Source: an uncultured Sphingobacteriaceae bacterium (GTDB lineage: Bacteria > Bacteroidota > Bacteroidia > Sphingobacteriales > Sphingobacteriaceae). Taken from it: DNA of 64,000 bases. The DNA lies in assembly GCA_946887045.1 (NCBI GenBank), contig CAMPKC010000009.1, forward strand, positions 39,191 to 103,190. Direction: 5' to 3'. Positions 30,676 through 39,720 of the stretch are shown here, piece by piece (the stretch's first letter is position 1; the number at the start of each line of letters is the position of its first letter). The notes beneath the pieces are model-generated. The model worked only from the letters and a program-made list of their open reading frames with translations. It did not search any database and was not told the origin of the DNA. The translations under genes were made by a program, and so were the position numbers.

Positions 30676-31266
30676 CTATAAAAATTGGCTTTCGAGGCGC
30701 TCTAATTTCTTTACCATTTCATTAAGCTTTTCCTGTTCCCTGCGAACATAAATCCTCATAATAAACCAGCAGATAATAAACCAGATAACAGTTGCTGCTA
30801 CACCGGTTATTGTTTGCCAAAAGGGGGAACTAAAGTAAATTTCGATAAAATAAAGAGCGAAGGCAATACCAATAAAGACGCTGTAAATTGTATAGTTTGT
30901 TGTGTTGAGTTGATAACGTCTGCGACTATACTTTTTCAAATAAGTAATATATTCTTCAGGTTGTTTCATCAAATACTCGCTGCCTGATATGCTTCTGTAA
31001 TCTCTTAACTGCGCAAAAAGGTAGTAAAAGCAGCAGCTTAAGAATATTAAGAATGATAGGTGAGTAGTCCACATTAGCGACGAGCTATTAAGCCAGATTA
31101 AAGAAAAAAGGATAATAGCCGCCAATGTTCCGATGCTTTCGAATAACAGTTTATTGGCAAAGCTGCTTTTTGACTTCCTTATTCCTTTAAGCACGTCTTC
31201 GTAGCTGAGTTTAGGACTTGCAAGCTGACCGTGCCATATATCTTTCAGTGCATCAAAATCTTTCAT
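30676..31266 (-). CDS. four-helix membrane protein, possible anti-sigma partner
   Basis: The 196-residue protein has a short cytosolic N terminus (MKDFDALKDIWHGQ), four predicted membrane helices and a C-terminal Lys/Glu-rich tail. It overlaps the end of the upstream ECF sigma gene by 14 bases, an arrangement typical for sigma/anti-sigma pairs. No zinc anti-sigma motif (HxxxCxxC) is present, so the anti-sigma role rests on context only. Confidence 0.6.
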   Translation of the reverse strand: MKDFDALKDIWHGQLASPKLSYEDVLKGIRKSKSSFANKLLFESIGTLAAIILFSLIWLNSSSLMWTTHLSFLIFLSCCFYYLFAQLRDYRSISGSEYLMKQPEEYITYLKKYSRRRYQLNTTNYTIYSVFIGIAFALYFIEIYFSSPFWQTITGVAATVIWFIICWFIMRIYVRREQEKLNEMVKKLERLESQFL

Positions 31267-31747
31267 AACGGTTATATATTTCAGTCAGTTTGTGTTTAAT
31301 CCGGTGTATTTTAACCCTTAAATTCCCTTCGGAAACACCAGAAATTTCGGCAATTTCCGAGTAGGGAAGTTCATCCAATACCATTGAGATTATAATTCTT
31401 TCGGTCTCTTCCAGTTGCGAGATGCATTTATATAATAGAGCTACCTGATCATGTTTTTCTGAGACCTCTTCCTCCTTGTTTTCAATTATAGAATCTGTGA
31501 GCTGATCTTTTGCTTGTCGCTTTTCAACCCTCAGCCATGAAAGGCAGGTGTTTACGGCAATCCGATAAATCCACGTAGAAATCATGGCCTGGTTACGAAA
31601 CTTATCAAGGTTCTGCCAAACCTTCATAAAAGTATCCTGCATCAGGTCATTAGCCGCATCATCATCGCCGGTATAACCATAGCATAGGTGGTAAATTTTC
31701 TTTGAGTTAGACTTAAAGATTTCTTTAAAAAGAGCTTCTTTATTCAT
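31253..31747 (-). CDS. ECF RNA polymerase sigma factor
   Basis: The 164-residue protein has sigma region 2 (about 5-75; ANDLMQDTFMKVWQNLDKF and STWIYRIAVNTCLSWLR) and region 4 (about 105-160; LPYSEIAEISGVSEGNLRVKIHRIKHKL). It directs RNA polymerase to a specialised promoter set. The target genes and trigger are not known. It sits between a hypothetical gene (34 bp upstream) and the membrane protein that overlaps its end, suggesting a three-gene unit. Confidence 0.93.
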   Translation of the reverse strand: MNKEALFKEIFKSNSKKIYHLCYGYTGDDDAANDLMQDTFMKVWQNLDKFRNQAMISTWIYRIAVNTCLSWLRVEKRQAKDQLTDSIIENKEEEVSEKHDQVALLYKCISQLEETERIIISMVLDELPYSEIAEISGVSEGNLRVKIHRIKHKLTEIYNRYERF

Positions 31748-31781
31748 TATCTAAAAATTAGATGATGGATAAAGGTATCTG

Positions 31782-32303
31782 TTACAACTGGAAATCATTT
31801 TTGTTAAAATATCTGACTTTGTTATCGGCTTCGTTGATTAAGTTATTGTAGGTCGTACTATAATCAAATTGAAGATCTTCATGAAGTTTTGGGAAGATCC
31901 GTTTTGCCTTTTCCAATTGCCGGAAGAAAATAGTTTGAAGCGGCTTATGAGATGACCGGGTATCAGCATATTCTAAAAACATGGCTGCGAACCATAATAA
32001 AAGCTCAATTTCCACTTCTTTTGATCCCGTATATTTAGCGTGTTTTGCAAGTAGCCTAACAATCTTTCTGATTTCCTTTGTACTTGTATAGGAAGATCGG
32101 TTTAAGTTCTGGAAGTTTATAAGTAAGGTCGATTTAACCTCTTCTGCATAGTTCAGCGGGTTCTCTGCATCGTAAAGTAAATAGCTTAATAACTCCTTGT
32201 TTTCCTTTTTATATTTCGCCAGTCGCAGACAGATATCCGTTAAAGCCTCCGTATTAAGCAACCGCAACTCCTTCTTTATGTCACTTAATTTTTCTACTCT
32301 CAT
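31782..32303 (-). CDS. conserved hypothetical helical protein
   Basis: The 173-residue protein is predicted almost entirely helical, with no signal peptide or membrane segment. It resembles short conserved proteins of Bacteroidota, but I do not recognise a named family. It is the first gene of the probable unit with the ECF sigma factor (34-bp gap). Confidence 0.6.
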   Translation of the reverse strand: MRVEKLSDIKKELRLLNTEALTDICLRLAKYKKENKELLSYLLYDAENPLNYAEEVKSTLLINFQNLNRSSYTSTKEIRKIVRLLAKHAKYTGSKEVEIELLLWFAAMFLEYADTRSSHKPLQTIFFRQLEKAKRIFPKLHEDLQFDYSTTYNNLINEADNKVRYFNKNDFQL

Positions 32304-32369
32304 TAATCTGTTAGGTTTGTTGGGTAAATCTAATTATTTACATTTGTTCGATATCATTAAAAATTGTTT

Positions 32370-33737
32370 ATGAGGTTAAAACAAGCAGGGTATGCTGCTA
32401 TAATTACCGTTTTTATTGCGGCGCTCCTTACTTTTTTTAACTCCTACAGCATTCTTCCTGTTTCGCCGATCGCTTTAACTTTTTCCAGATGGCTGGTTAT
32501 TACTTCATTAATATTGTATGGGATCAAAAAGAATTCGCTGACCAGCTGGATATTGATTTCAATGGTTATTGGGGCCGAAATCGGTCACGACTATCCTGAA
32601 ATCGGAATAAAACTGCAGGTGTTGAGTAAGGTGTTTCTCAAGATGATTAAAACCATTGTTGCTCCTTTGCTTTTCGCCACTTTGGTATATGGAATTGCCG
32701 GTCATGCCGATCTTAAGCAAGTTGGCCGGATGGGCTGGAAAGCTATTCTGTATTTCGAAGTAGTTACCACAATTGCTTTGTTTATCGGATTGGCAGCAAT
32801 CAATATTTCTCAGGCCGGAGCCGGAATTACCATGCCGCCTGCATCCGGTGAGTCGCTGCCGGATGTGCCGCCTCAAACGTTAAACGATATCATTCTCCAT
32901 ATTTTCCCAGAAAATATTGCAAAATCTATAGCCGAAGGGCAGATTTTACAAATTGTTGTATTCAGTATTCTTTTTGGAATAGCGCTTGCAATGGTTAGAG
33001 AAGATAAACGACTTCCGATGCTGAAAGCAACCGAGAGTTTGTCTGAGGTGATGTTTAAGTTTACCAATATTGTCATGTATTTCGCACCAATCGGCGTGGG
33101 AGCTGCCATTGCATATACTGTTGGTCATATGGGATTGGGGATTTTAGTTAATTTGTTTCAGTTACTGGCTACACTCTATGTGGCGCTGATAGTTTTCCTG
33201 TTAGGAGTTTTGTTGCCAATTGCCCTGATTGTTGGAGTTCCGATAAAAAAGTTCCTTCAGGCGATTGCCGGACCGGTATCTATCGCATTTGCAACCACCA
33301 GTTCTGAAGCTGCTTTGCCCCGGGCTATGGAAAATCTTGAAAAATTGGGCGTCCCCCGAAAAATTGTAGCTTTTGTAATGCCAACAGGGTATAGCTTCAA
33401 CCTGGATGGAACGACCTTATATCTGTCACTTGCTTCCATATTCGTTGCGCAGGCGGCGGGGATGAATCTTTCGATTCCGCAGCAACTTGTTATAGTATTT
33501 ACACTTATGTTAACCAGTAAAGGCGTTGCCGGTGTTCCCAGAGCTTCATTGGTTATTTTATTAGGAACTGCAGCTTCGTTTGGAATGCCGTCCTGGCCGA
33601 TATTTATCATTCTGGGTATAGATGAACTAATGGATATGGCACGAACCTCAGTAAATGTTATTGGAAACTGCCTTGCAACAGTGGTAGTAGCCAAATGGGA
33701 AAAGGAGTTTACTCCTACCGATGAGGTGATAGAGTAA
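32370..33737 (+). CDS. dicarboxylate/amino acid:cation symporter (DAACS family)
   Basis: The 455-residue membrane protein imports acidic amino acids or C4-dicarboxylates with Na+ or H+. Diagnostic motifs: VFLKMIKTIVAPLLFATLVYGI in the first half, AFATTSSEAALP (the serine-rich hairpin), PTGYSFNLDGTTLYLSL and GVPRASLVILLGTA in the substrate site. The start is the ATG at 32370; the six extra bases upstream begin with TTG. The exact substrate cannot be told. Confidence 0.92.
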   Translation: MRLKQAGYAAIITVFIAALLTFFNSYSILPVSPIALTFSRWLVITSLILYGIKKNSLTSWILISMVIGAEIGHDYPEIGIKLQVLSKVFLKMIKTIVAPLLFATLVYGIAGHADLKQVGRMGWKAILYFEVVTTIALFIGLAAINISQAGAGITMPPASGESLPDVPPQTLNDIILHIFPENIAKSIAEGQILQIVVFSILFGIALAMVREDKRLPMLKATESLSEVMFKFTNIVMYFAPIGVGAAIAYTVGHMGLGILVNLFQLLATLYVALIVFLLGVLLPIALIVGVPIKKFLQAIAGPVSIAFATTSSEAALPRAMENLEKLGVPRKIVAFVMPTGYSFNLDGTTLYLSLASIFVAQAAGMNLSIPQQLVIVFTLMLTSKGVAGVPRASLVILLGTAASFGMPSWPIFIILGIDELMDMARTSVNVIGNCLATVVVAKWEKEFTPTDEVIE

Positions 33738-33793
33738 GCAGAGTTTTGTAAATTTCATTTTCATACAATCATTTTAATAATTAGTATAAACAC

Positions 33794-34294
33794 ATGTCAA
33801 CCAAATCAAAAAAGATATTTCTGGCACTTAGTATAATTATCCCATTTTTAATTTATTGTTTCTACTACTATGGGATGATGGTTAAGAATGCTCCTTACAA
33901 ATTTTCAGAATTTGAATCGCTTACTTTTAAATATGGATTAGGGGATAGTTTAGTAAATCAATATAATTCTAAAACCGCACTTTATCAGTATGTGAATGAG
34001 AACGATTCTTTAATTAAGAAAAAGGTAAAGCTTTCAAAGGATGATCTGCTGGTTCTTCATCGCCGGGCAGCGCAGCTGGGCTTTTGGAACTTTCCGTCGA
34101 AAATTGTGAATGAAGGTCAACCGTTAAAAAATACACCTCATTATTATATCGAGCTGAGTTATAAGAAGAAGAGTAAGAATGTTTTATTTGATCTTGATTA
34201 TAACGGTGATCCAAAACTTAAAGACGCTGTTCGCAGGCTAATTGAGGAGGTAAGCAATACTATTAACGACGCTGAAGATCGACAGAAAAGGTAG
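33794..34294 (+). CDS. membrane-anchored hypothetical protein
   Basis: The 166-residue protein has an N-terminal hydrophobic helix (about 8-28) and a soluble domain with the FPSKIVNEGQPLKNTPHYYIELSY stretch. That pattern, with an early Tyr/Leu-rich part, is common in small secreted proteins of Bacteroidota, but I do not recognise the family. It lies 56 bp downstream of the symporter. Confidence 0.55.
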   Translation: MSTKSKKIFLALSIIIPFLIYCFYYYGMMVKNAPYKFSEFESLTFKYGLGDSLVNQYNSKTALYQYVNENDSLIKKKVKLSKDDLLVLHRRAAQLGFWNFPSKIVNEGQPLKNTPHYYIELSYKKKSKNVLFDLDYNGDPKLKDAVRRLIEEVSNTINDAEDRQKR

Positions 34295-34319
34295 CGTATG
34301 TTAAAAATTCCCAGTGTAA

Positions 34320-34358
34320 GTTAAGCTAATGTTAACTGTAAATAATCATTAGGTTAAA
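34320..34358 (+). promoter_or_regulatory. 11-bp-phased GTTAA repeats before the porin
   Basis: GTTAAG (34320), GTTAAC (34331) and GTTAAA (34353) lie at multiples of 11 bp; the expected copy at 34342 is degenerate. Direct repeats with an 11-bp period suit dimers of OmpR/PhoB-type regulators. With a phosphate-type porin downstream, a Pho-like box is possible. Confidence 0.35.
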
Positions 34359-34420
34359 TAAGTAATTTCAATAATCTTAGATTAACATTAAGTGTATTTT
34401 CGCTGCATATTAATGTAACA

Positions 34421-35614
34421 ATGAAATTATTTAATAAAGAAAAAAGGTATTTACCGTTTCAACTTAGTCTTGTTTTTTTGTTCCCGATTTTTGTTTTTGC
34501 ACAGTCGGCTAATCCTACAACTCACGGAAAAGGTTTGCAATTTATTGCTGCTGATTCGTCTTTTTTAACCAAATTAAATGTTCGTGCTCAAAGCTTATTT
34601 TCGAGTACTTATAATTTAGATGAGGAAAGCTATAGTGACAATTTGCAAATTCGAAGAGCGCGGATAAAAATGGAAGGATTTATTTACAGTCCTAAGATAG
34701 AGTATAAATTCGAGTTTGCTCTGAGTAACTCAGATACAGGACGGCCATTGGCTGAAAACAATAACACATCAAATATTGTTTTGGATGCAATAGTAAACTG
34801 GAATTTCGCAAAAGGTTTTAATTTAATATTTGGCCAAACTAAGCTTCCGGGCAACAGAGAAAGGGTTATTTCATCGCAGCGATTGCAGCTGGTGGACCGA
34901 AGTCTGTTAAATTCCCGATACAATATTGACAGGGATTTTGGTGTTCAGTTACATCACGAATCACAATCGGGTGATATTGTATTTAAAAAGATATTATCTG
35001 TTTCGAGTGGTGAAGGCAGAAATATGACATCTGATAATAAAGGTGGATATGATTATACCGGAAGGGTGGAAGTATTACCATTTGGGGAGTTTCAAAGCAG
35101 TGGAGATTATTTTGGTGGTGATTTAAAAAGGGAGCTTACACCAAAGTTAAGCCTCGGGTTAACGTATGATTTTAATGATCGTGCCTCACGGCAAGGCGGG
35201 CAATTGGGAAGCTTTTTTGATGAGCAACGTGACCTGAAAACGATATTTGCTGATGCGATGTTTAAGTATAAAGGTTTCTCAGCGATGGCTGAATACGCCG
35301 ACAAGAAATCTAACGGATCTCCTGTGGTAGAAACGGATATAGATGGAAAGGTTTCGAAAGCTTTCTTTACTGGTACAGGCTTTAATGTTCAGGCTGGTTA
35401 CCTTTTCAAAAATAATGTGGAATTGGCAGGCCGTTTTACCCGGATTAACCCTGAGGCTATTACGCAACGGGATGATAATACTCAATACACCTTGGGTGTT
35501 TCTAAGTATATTTCGGGACATACTTTAAAGGTGCAAAGCGATATAAGCCTATTGCAGGAAAATTCAGATGCACATGAATTGATGTACAGATTTCAAATAG
35601 AGATAGGTTTTTAA
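34421..35614 (+). CDS. phosphate-selective porin O/P family
   Basis: The 397-residue outer-membrane protein has a signal peptide (about 1-29, ending at FAQS) and a beta-barrel pattern typical of OprO/OprP-like porins, with LQIRRARIKMEGFIYSPKIEYKFEF near the N terminus and a C-terminal MYRFQIEIGF with terminal Phe. Members move phosphate or other anions, and many Bacteroidota homologues have unknown specificity. The repeats upstream may place it under phosphate control. Confidence 0.88.
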   Translation: MKLFNKEKRYLPFQLSLVFLFPIFVFAQSANPTTHGKGLQFIAADSSFLTKLNVRAQSLFSSTYNLDEESYSDNLQIRRARIKMEGFIYSPKIEYKFEFALSNSDTGRPLAENNNTSNIVLDAIVNWNFAKGFNLIFGQTKLPGNRERVISSQRLQLVDRSLLNSRYNIDRDFGVQLHHESQSGDIVFKKILSVSSGEGRNMTSDNKGGYDYTGRVEVLPFGEFQSSGDYFGGDLKRELTPKLSLGLTYDFNDRASRQGGQLGSFFDEQRDLKTIFADAMFKYKGFSAMAEYADKKSNGSPVVETDIDGKVSKAFFTGTGFNVQAGYLFKNNVELAGRFTRINPEAITQRDDNTQYTLGVSKYISGHTLKVQSDISLLQENSDAHELMYRFQIEIGF

Positions 35615-35652
35615 AGACTCCGACTGTTTATCGAATCTGAAAAATCCATAAT

Positions 35653-35690
35653 TAATAGAAAAGCCATCGTTAACGATGGCTTTTCTATTA
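35653..35690. terminator. 38-bp perfect palindrome, bidirectional terminator
   Basis: TAATAGAAAAGCCATCG and its complement flank TTAA, with A and T tracts on both flanks. It lies between the convergent porin (plus) and dnaJ (minus) genes. Confidence 0.88.
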
Positions 35691-35715
35691 AAATAAGTTG
35701 TAGCCTTTTAGCCTC

Positions 35716-36864
35716 TTATTCAAAATATTCTTTCATCCTCTCAAAGAAGCTTTTTTCATGCTTGCCTGGTTGAGGACGGAAATTTGGCGATTCTTGTAGT
35801 TTCTCCATTAAATCACGTTCTTCGCGAGAAAGAGCTTTTGGAGTCCAGATATTTACATAAACTAACTGATCCCCACGGTGATAAGAATTAACCTCAGGAA
35901 CGCCCTTACCTTTTAATCGCAGGATTTTACCGCCCTGTGTTCCTGGTTCAATCTTGATTTTCGCTTTACCATCGATGGTTGGAACCTCTACACTCGCACC
36001 CAGGGTTGCATCAACAAAGCTGATGTGTAAATCAAATACAACGTTATTTCCTTCGCGTTGAAGTGTTTCGTGTGGTATTTCTTCTATAAGGATTATCAGG
36101 TCGCCGGGCACACCGCCTCTTGGCGCCGCATTACCTTTACCTCCCATAGAAAGTTGCATGCCCTCACTAACACCCGCCGGGATGTTTATCGAAATAGTTT
36201 CCTCACCTCTTACAACCCCATCGCCATGGCATACATTACATTTAGAAGTAATTTGTGTTCCTTCGCCGTTACAAGTAGGACAGGTGCTGGTGGTTTGCAT
36301 TTGGCCCAGAATAGTGTTCGTAACTCTGCGCACTGAACCTGAACCGCCGCAAGTGGAACACGTGTGGAACGAAGAACGATCTTTCGCTCCGCTGCCATCA
36401 CAGGTGCCACAAACTACTTGTTTATTGACTTTTATTTTCTTTTCAGCACCCTTGGCGATTTCTTCAAGAGTTAACTTTACTTTGATCCGTAAATTACTGC
36501 CACGGGCAACTCGTCTTCCACCACGGGATTGACCGCCGCCTCCAAAGAAGCTTTCAAAAGGACTGCCTCCACCAAAAACATCTCCAAACTGGCTGAAAAT
36601 ATCCTCCATGTTCATGTGGCCGCCGTAACCGCCTCCTCCTTGAGTTCCCGCATGACCAAATTGATCGTAACGTTGCTTTTTCTCTGGATTACTCAGAATC
36701 TCATAAGCTTCGGCTGCTTCTTTAAACATCTCCTCAGCTTCTTTATCGCCCGGGTTCTTATCCGGGTGAAATTTAATAGCCTGTTTACGATAAGCTTTTT
36801 TAATCTCATCGGCACTGGCACCTTTGGTAATGCCCAGTATATCGTAATAATCTCTTTTAGCCAT
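35716..36864 (-). CDS. dnaJ: chaperone DnaJ
   Basis: The 382-residue Hsp40 stimulates the ATPase of DnaK and delivers unfolded protein. Domain order is J-domain with HPD (about 33-35), Gly/Phe-rich linker (about 72-125), zinc-finger domain with four CxxCxGxG-type repeats (about 150-225) and the C-terminal substrate-binding beta domains. Length and motifs are standard. It is 64 bp downstream of grpE, with a hairpin in between. Confidence 0.97.
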   Translation of the reverse strand: MAKRDYYDILGITKGASADEIKKAYRKQAIKFHPDKNPGDKEAEEMFKEAAEAYEILSNPEKKQRYDQFGHAGTQGGGGYGGHMNMEDIFSQFGDVFGGGSPFESFFGGGGQSRGGRRVARGSNLRIKVKLTLEEIAKGAEKKIKVNKQVVCGTCDGSGAKDRSSFHTCSTCGGSGSVRRVTNTILGQMQTTSTCPTCNGEGTQITSKCNVCHGDGVVRGEETISINIPAGVSEGMQLSMGGKGNAAPRGGVPGDLIILIEEIPHETLQREGNNVVFDLHISFVDATLGASVEVPTIDGKAKIKIEPGTQGGKILRLKGKGVPEVNSYHRGDQLVYVNIWTPKALSREERDLMEKLQESPNFRPQPGKHEKSFFERMKEYFE

Positions 36865-36879
36865 TTTATTTTAATGAGT

Positions 36880-36919
36880 GAAGGAGTGAATATTGAAGAC
36901 CTTCGTCGTTCGCTCCTTC
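36880..36919 (-). promoter_or_regulatory. grpE-dnaJ intercistronic hairpin
   Basis: GAAGGAGTGAA and TTCGCTCCTTC form an 11-bp stem (one G-T pair in RNA), with a smaller GAAG/CTTC stem inside the loop. No T tract follows on the minus strand, so a transcript-processing or stability role is more likely than termination. Confidence 0.5.
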
Positions 36920-36928
36920 AATCCCTTT

Positions 36929-37561
36929 TTACGCTCCAACAACAACTTTTGCAAAGCGGATCACTTTGTCATTTAAATAATATCCTTTTTCAACCTCGTC
37001 GATTACTTTTCCTTTCAAGTCTTCGGAGGGAGCCGGAATATTAGTAATGGCTTCGTGGATTTCTGCGTCAAACACAGTTCCAACAGACTCCATTTCTTTT
37101 AAACCTTTTTGAGTTAAAATGCTTTTTAACTTATTTTGAACCAAAACAATGCCTTCTTTAACAGCCGAAACATCACTTGCTGTTTCCATGGATTTTAAAG
37201 CACGGTCAAAATCATCAACAACAGGTAGTAAGCTAACTAAAACGTCTTTTCCTGCAGTTTGAAGTAGGTCTATACGCTCTTTGTTTGTTCTTCTTTTGTA
37301 ATTATCGAACTCAGCATACAGGCGTAGATATTTATTATTGGCTTCAGCTAAATCAGCTTTAAGTTTGTCTTCTTGCGACAACTGATCTTCAACATCACTT
37401 GCAGGAACGTTTTCGGAATTACCTCCATCGCCTTGATGACTAAGTATTTCGCTCACTTGCTCTAATTCTTGATCAATTTCTGGTTTCACTTCGTTATTTT
37501 CATTCATAACTTCTTTCTCAGGGTTTTTCTTCTTGTTTTTCAACATATCTGAAAACTTCAT
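36929..37561 (-). CDS. grpE: nucleotide exchange factor GrpE
   Basis: The 210-residue protein releases ADP from DnaK. After an acidic, low-complexity N-terminal region comes a long coiled coil (about 85-150; NKYLRLYAEFDNYKRRTNKER) and the C-terminal beta-wing (HEAITNIPAPSEDLKGKVIDEVEKGYYLND and the terminal VIRFAKVVVG). The start is the ATG at 37561; an in-frame TTG at 37591 would add ten residues and is less likely. Confidence 0.95.
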   Translation of the reverse strand: MKFSDMLKNKKKNPEKEVMNENNEVKPEIDQELEQVSEILSHQGDGGNSENVPASDVEDQLSQEDKLKADLAEANNKYLRLYAEFDNYKRRTNKERIDLLQTAGKDVLVSLLPVVDDFDRALKSMETASDVSAVKEGIVLVQNKLKSILTQKGLKEMESVGTVFDAEIHEAITNIPAPSEDLKGKVIDEVEKGYYLNDKVIRFAKVVVGA

Positions 37562-37660
37562 AATAATGGGGTTAGACAAATTTTTTGCCAATTAAATAAA
37601 ACAGCCAAGCTGTCAGTGATTTATTTTATTCATCAAACAAATTGGCGTATGGCCTATCAC

Positions 37661-38344
37661 TTAGACGATTTTGGCATCTTCTATGACTCTTCCGTTTTCG
37701 CACTTAATAATGCGTGAAGGGAAGGTTCGAATTAGTTGATATGCGTGGGTTGCCATCAATACAGCAGTGCCCGAACGGCTGATTTCTTTTAACAGAAGCA
37801 TGATTTCTTCCGCAGTATCAGGATCAAGATTTCCTGTTGGCTCGTCGGCCAGAATTATTTCCGGATCATTAAGCAAGGCTCTGGCTATTACCACCCGCTG
37901 CTGTTCGCCACCTGAAATCTCATGTGGCATTTTTTTAATTTTTGAACGAAGCCCAACCTTTTCCAATACATCCCTAATCCGATCAGAAATTAAAGTTTTA
38001 TCCTTCCAGCCAGTTGCATGCATCACAAAACGAAGGTTGTCTTCTATAGTCCGATCAGTTAGAAGCTGAAAATCCTGAAAAACGATTCCCAGTTTTCTTC
38101 TTAAAAAAGGAACATCCTTCTCAGTCAGTTTTTTCAGATCATAACCTCCCGCATGTCCCTCACCAGATGAAATATGAAGGTCTCCATAAATGATTTTCAA
38201 TAAACTGCTTTTGCCCGATCCGGTTTGACCGATAAGAAAAACAAACTCTCCCTTATCAATTTGAAGATTTACATTGCTAAGGACCAGGTGTTTTTGCTGG
38301 TAAACGTCAACATTTTCAAGTTTTATAACTGTATTGCCAATCAT
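37661..38344 (-). CDS. ftsE: cell division ATP-binding protein FtsE
   Basis: The 227-residue ABC ATPase has Walker A GQTGSGKSS (about 39-47), the signature ISGGEQQR (about 142-149), Walker B ILADEP and the switch His in MATHAY. The FQDFQLL Q-loop is typical of FtsE, which works with FtsX to switch on peptidoglycan hydrolases. No ftsX lies nearby, as is usual in Bacteroidota. It begins one base after the stop codon of the 67-residue gene. Confidence 0.93.
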   Translation of the reverse strand: MIGNTVIKLENVDVYQQKHLVLSNVNLQIDKGEFVFLIGQTGSGKSSLLKIIYGDLHISSGEGHAGGYDLKKLTEKDVPFLRRKLGIVFQDFQLLTDRTIEDNLRFVMHATGWKDKTLISDRIRDVLEKVGLRSKIKKMPHEISGGEQQRVVIARALLNDPEIILADEPTGNLDPDTAEEIMLLLKEISRSGTAVLMATHAYQLIRTFPSRIIKCENGRVIEDAKIV

Positions 38345-38345
38345 A

Positions 38346-38549
38346 TTAAAGTTCTAATTTTAAAATCTGACCAAATGGAAGGTCTTTTACGAGGTTCATG
38401 ATGTATTCGGATTTATCTCCTAATCCAATTTTTTCAAGTGATTTATCCGGTCTGTCTACTCTGAAATAGGCTAATAATGTAAATTTATCATCCCTCAATT
38501 GTACGTAGTCCGGAATTCTTGCGACACCTTTCACCTTAATGATGTACAT
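38346..38549 (-). CDS. conserved small protein upstream of ftsE
   Basis: The 67-residue soluble protein (MYIIKVKGVARIPDY at the start, PFGQILKLEL at the end) has an alternating strand/helix pattern. The stop codon is one base from the ftsE start, so the two are probably co-expressed. I know no function; the tight coupling suggests a role in the envelope or division pathway of FtsE. Confidence 0.65.
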   Translation of the reverse strand: MYIIKVKGVARIPDYVQLRDDKFTLLAYFRVDRPDKSLEKIGLGDKSEYIMNLVKDLPFGQILKLEL

Positions 38550-38592
38550 AACGCCAAAGTTATAATTTTCTGTCGTTTTAGCTTGGGCTTGT

Positions 38593-39615
38593 TTATAAAC
38601 TCAGTAAAAATTCAACTGTGTTGACGCCATCCGCATAATCCCATAGCCGGGGCTGCTGACTTTGGCCGAAACCAACGCGCTGAGTGTCGACGTGTAGCTC
38701 CTGTTTGGAAACTATACATTGGAGGTTTTCGGCATGAGGCTGAATTATTTCCTCTGCGGATTCAAGCTTGGTATATTCCTCATAATATAAGACTGCAAGG
38801 GGCGAGGCTAAACGCTCATCTTTTTTTACAAGTAAAAATCCGTTGTCGAAATGCTTTTCGCGATTTATTAAATAAATAGACTTGTTGTACTCATAATTAT
38901 TGCAGTATTTATTGTGATTGACTATGTTGTTATAAGGTTCGATGGATTCAAAAAAAGTCCTGAAATCATAACCTTCCGGCACAAAAACTTTGGAAACATT
39001 TCTGCATCCTAAACCAAAAAAGTCAAATATATCATGTCCCAGCAAGAATAATTCATCCCGAGTTTCTTGTCCTGTCAACAAGGCAATGCTATTGCGGTTT
39101 TTACGAATAATGTGCGGTACTTTCGAAAAATAATATTCGAAATATCTGGAGGTATTGTTGCTACCGGTCGCTATTACGGCATCAAAACCTTCAAGTCTAT
39201 CAGCAAATTTTATCTGTTCTTTGAAACCGGGGTCAAACTCAATGAGTTTATTTAACAAATGTGGGATCAGATCTTTATCCTGAGATGAAGATTTGATTAA
39301 AGCAATATGCCCCGTAGCCAAAACAGATAAAATATCATGAAAACCTACCAGTGGAATATTTCCTGCCAGCACTAATCCGATTTGCTTCGGATTTACGGGA
39401 GAGTAGGTGCTTATTTTCTCATTTTCAAACCAGGTATCAATATCCTGAGGTTCCAGCATACGGGATATTCCCTTGATAGCTTTGATTGTTTCTTCGGGAG
39501 TAAACCAGGCATTTGATTGATGTGCGTTGTTTATCAGCTTTTTAAGTTGCTCGTCCGGAGATTGTAAATATAATCCCAAACTTTTAAAAGCTGTTTTTCG
39601 TTGTTCTTGTGTCAA
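38593..39615 (-). CDS. acyl-CoA reductase (LuxC family)
   Basis: The protein (341 residues from this start) is a LuxC-type aldehyde dehydrogenase fold reductase that makes an aldehyde from an acyl-CoA or acyl donor. It shows an NIPLVGFHDILSVLATGH nucleotide-binding region, an ATGSNNTSRYFEYYFSK stretch and the catalytic Cys in GLGCRNVSKV. No early ATG exists. I place the start at a TTG at 39615 because the family N terminus fits the residues after it; another TTG at 39690 would add 25 residues running over the ferredoxin promoter element. It is divergent from the ferredoxin gene. Confidence 0.85.
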   Translation of the reverse strand: MTQEQRKTAFKSLGLYLQSPDEQLKKLINNAHQSNAWFTPEETIKAIKGISRMLEPQDIDTWFENEKISTYSPVNPKQIGLVLAGNIPLVGFHDILSVLATGHIALIKSSSQDKDLIPHLLNKLIEFDPGFKEQIKFADRLEGFDAVIATGSNNTSRYFEYYFSKVPHIIRKNRNSIALLTGQETRDELFLLGHDIFDFFGLGCRNVSKVFVPEGYDFRTFFESIEPYNNIVNHNKYCNNYEYNKSIYLINREKHFDNGFLLVKKDERLASPLAVLYYEEYTKLESAEEIIQPHAENLQCIVSKQELHVDTQRVGFGQSQQPRLWDYADGVNTVEFLLSL

Positions 39616-39651
39616 AATGGAAGTCCTTAAAATAAAATCAACAGATTGTGT

Positions 39652-39659
39652 TATATTTG
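39652..39659 (+). promoter_or_regulatory. candidate -7 element of the ferredoxin gene
   Basis: TATATTTG matches TAnnTTTG and lies 62 bp before the ferredoxin start. The -33 element is weak. It overlaps the possible 5' end of the divergent LuxC-type gene. Confidence 0.5.
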
Positions 39660-39720
39660 CAATTGTTTTTGCAGTGCTTAACAATTGCAAAATTACGGTT
39701 AAGAAATAGAATTATAGAAC

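Noticed and set aside
36058..37044. Plus-strand open frames across dnaJ and grpE
   Set aside because: They are shadows of the two well-conserved chaperone genes.
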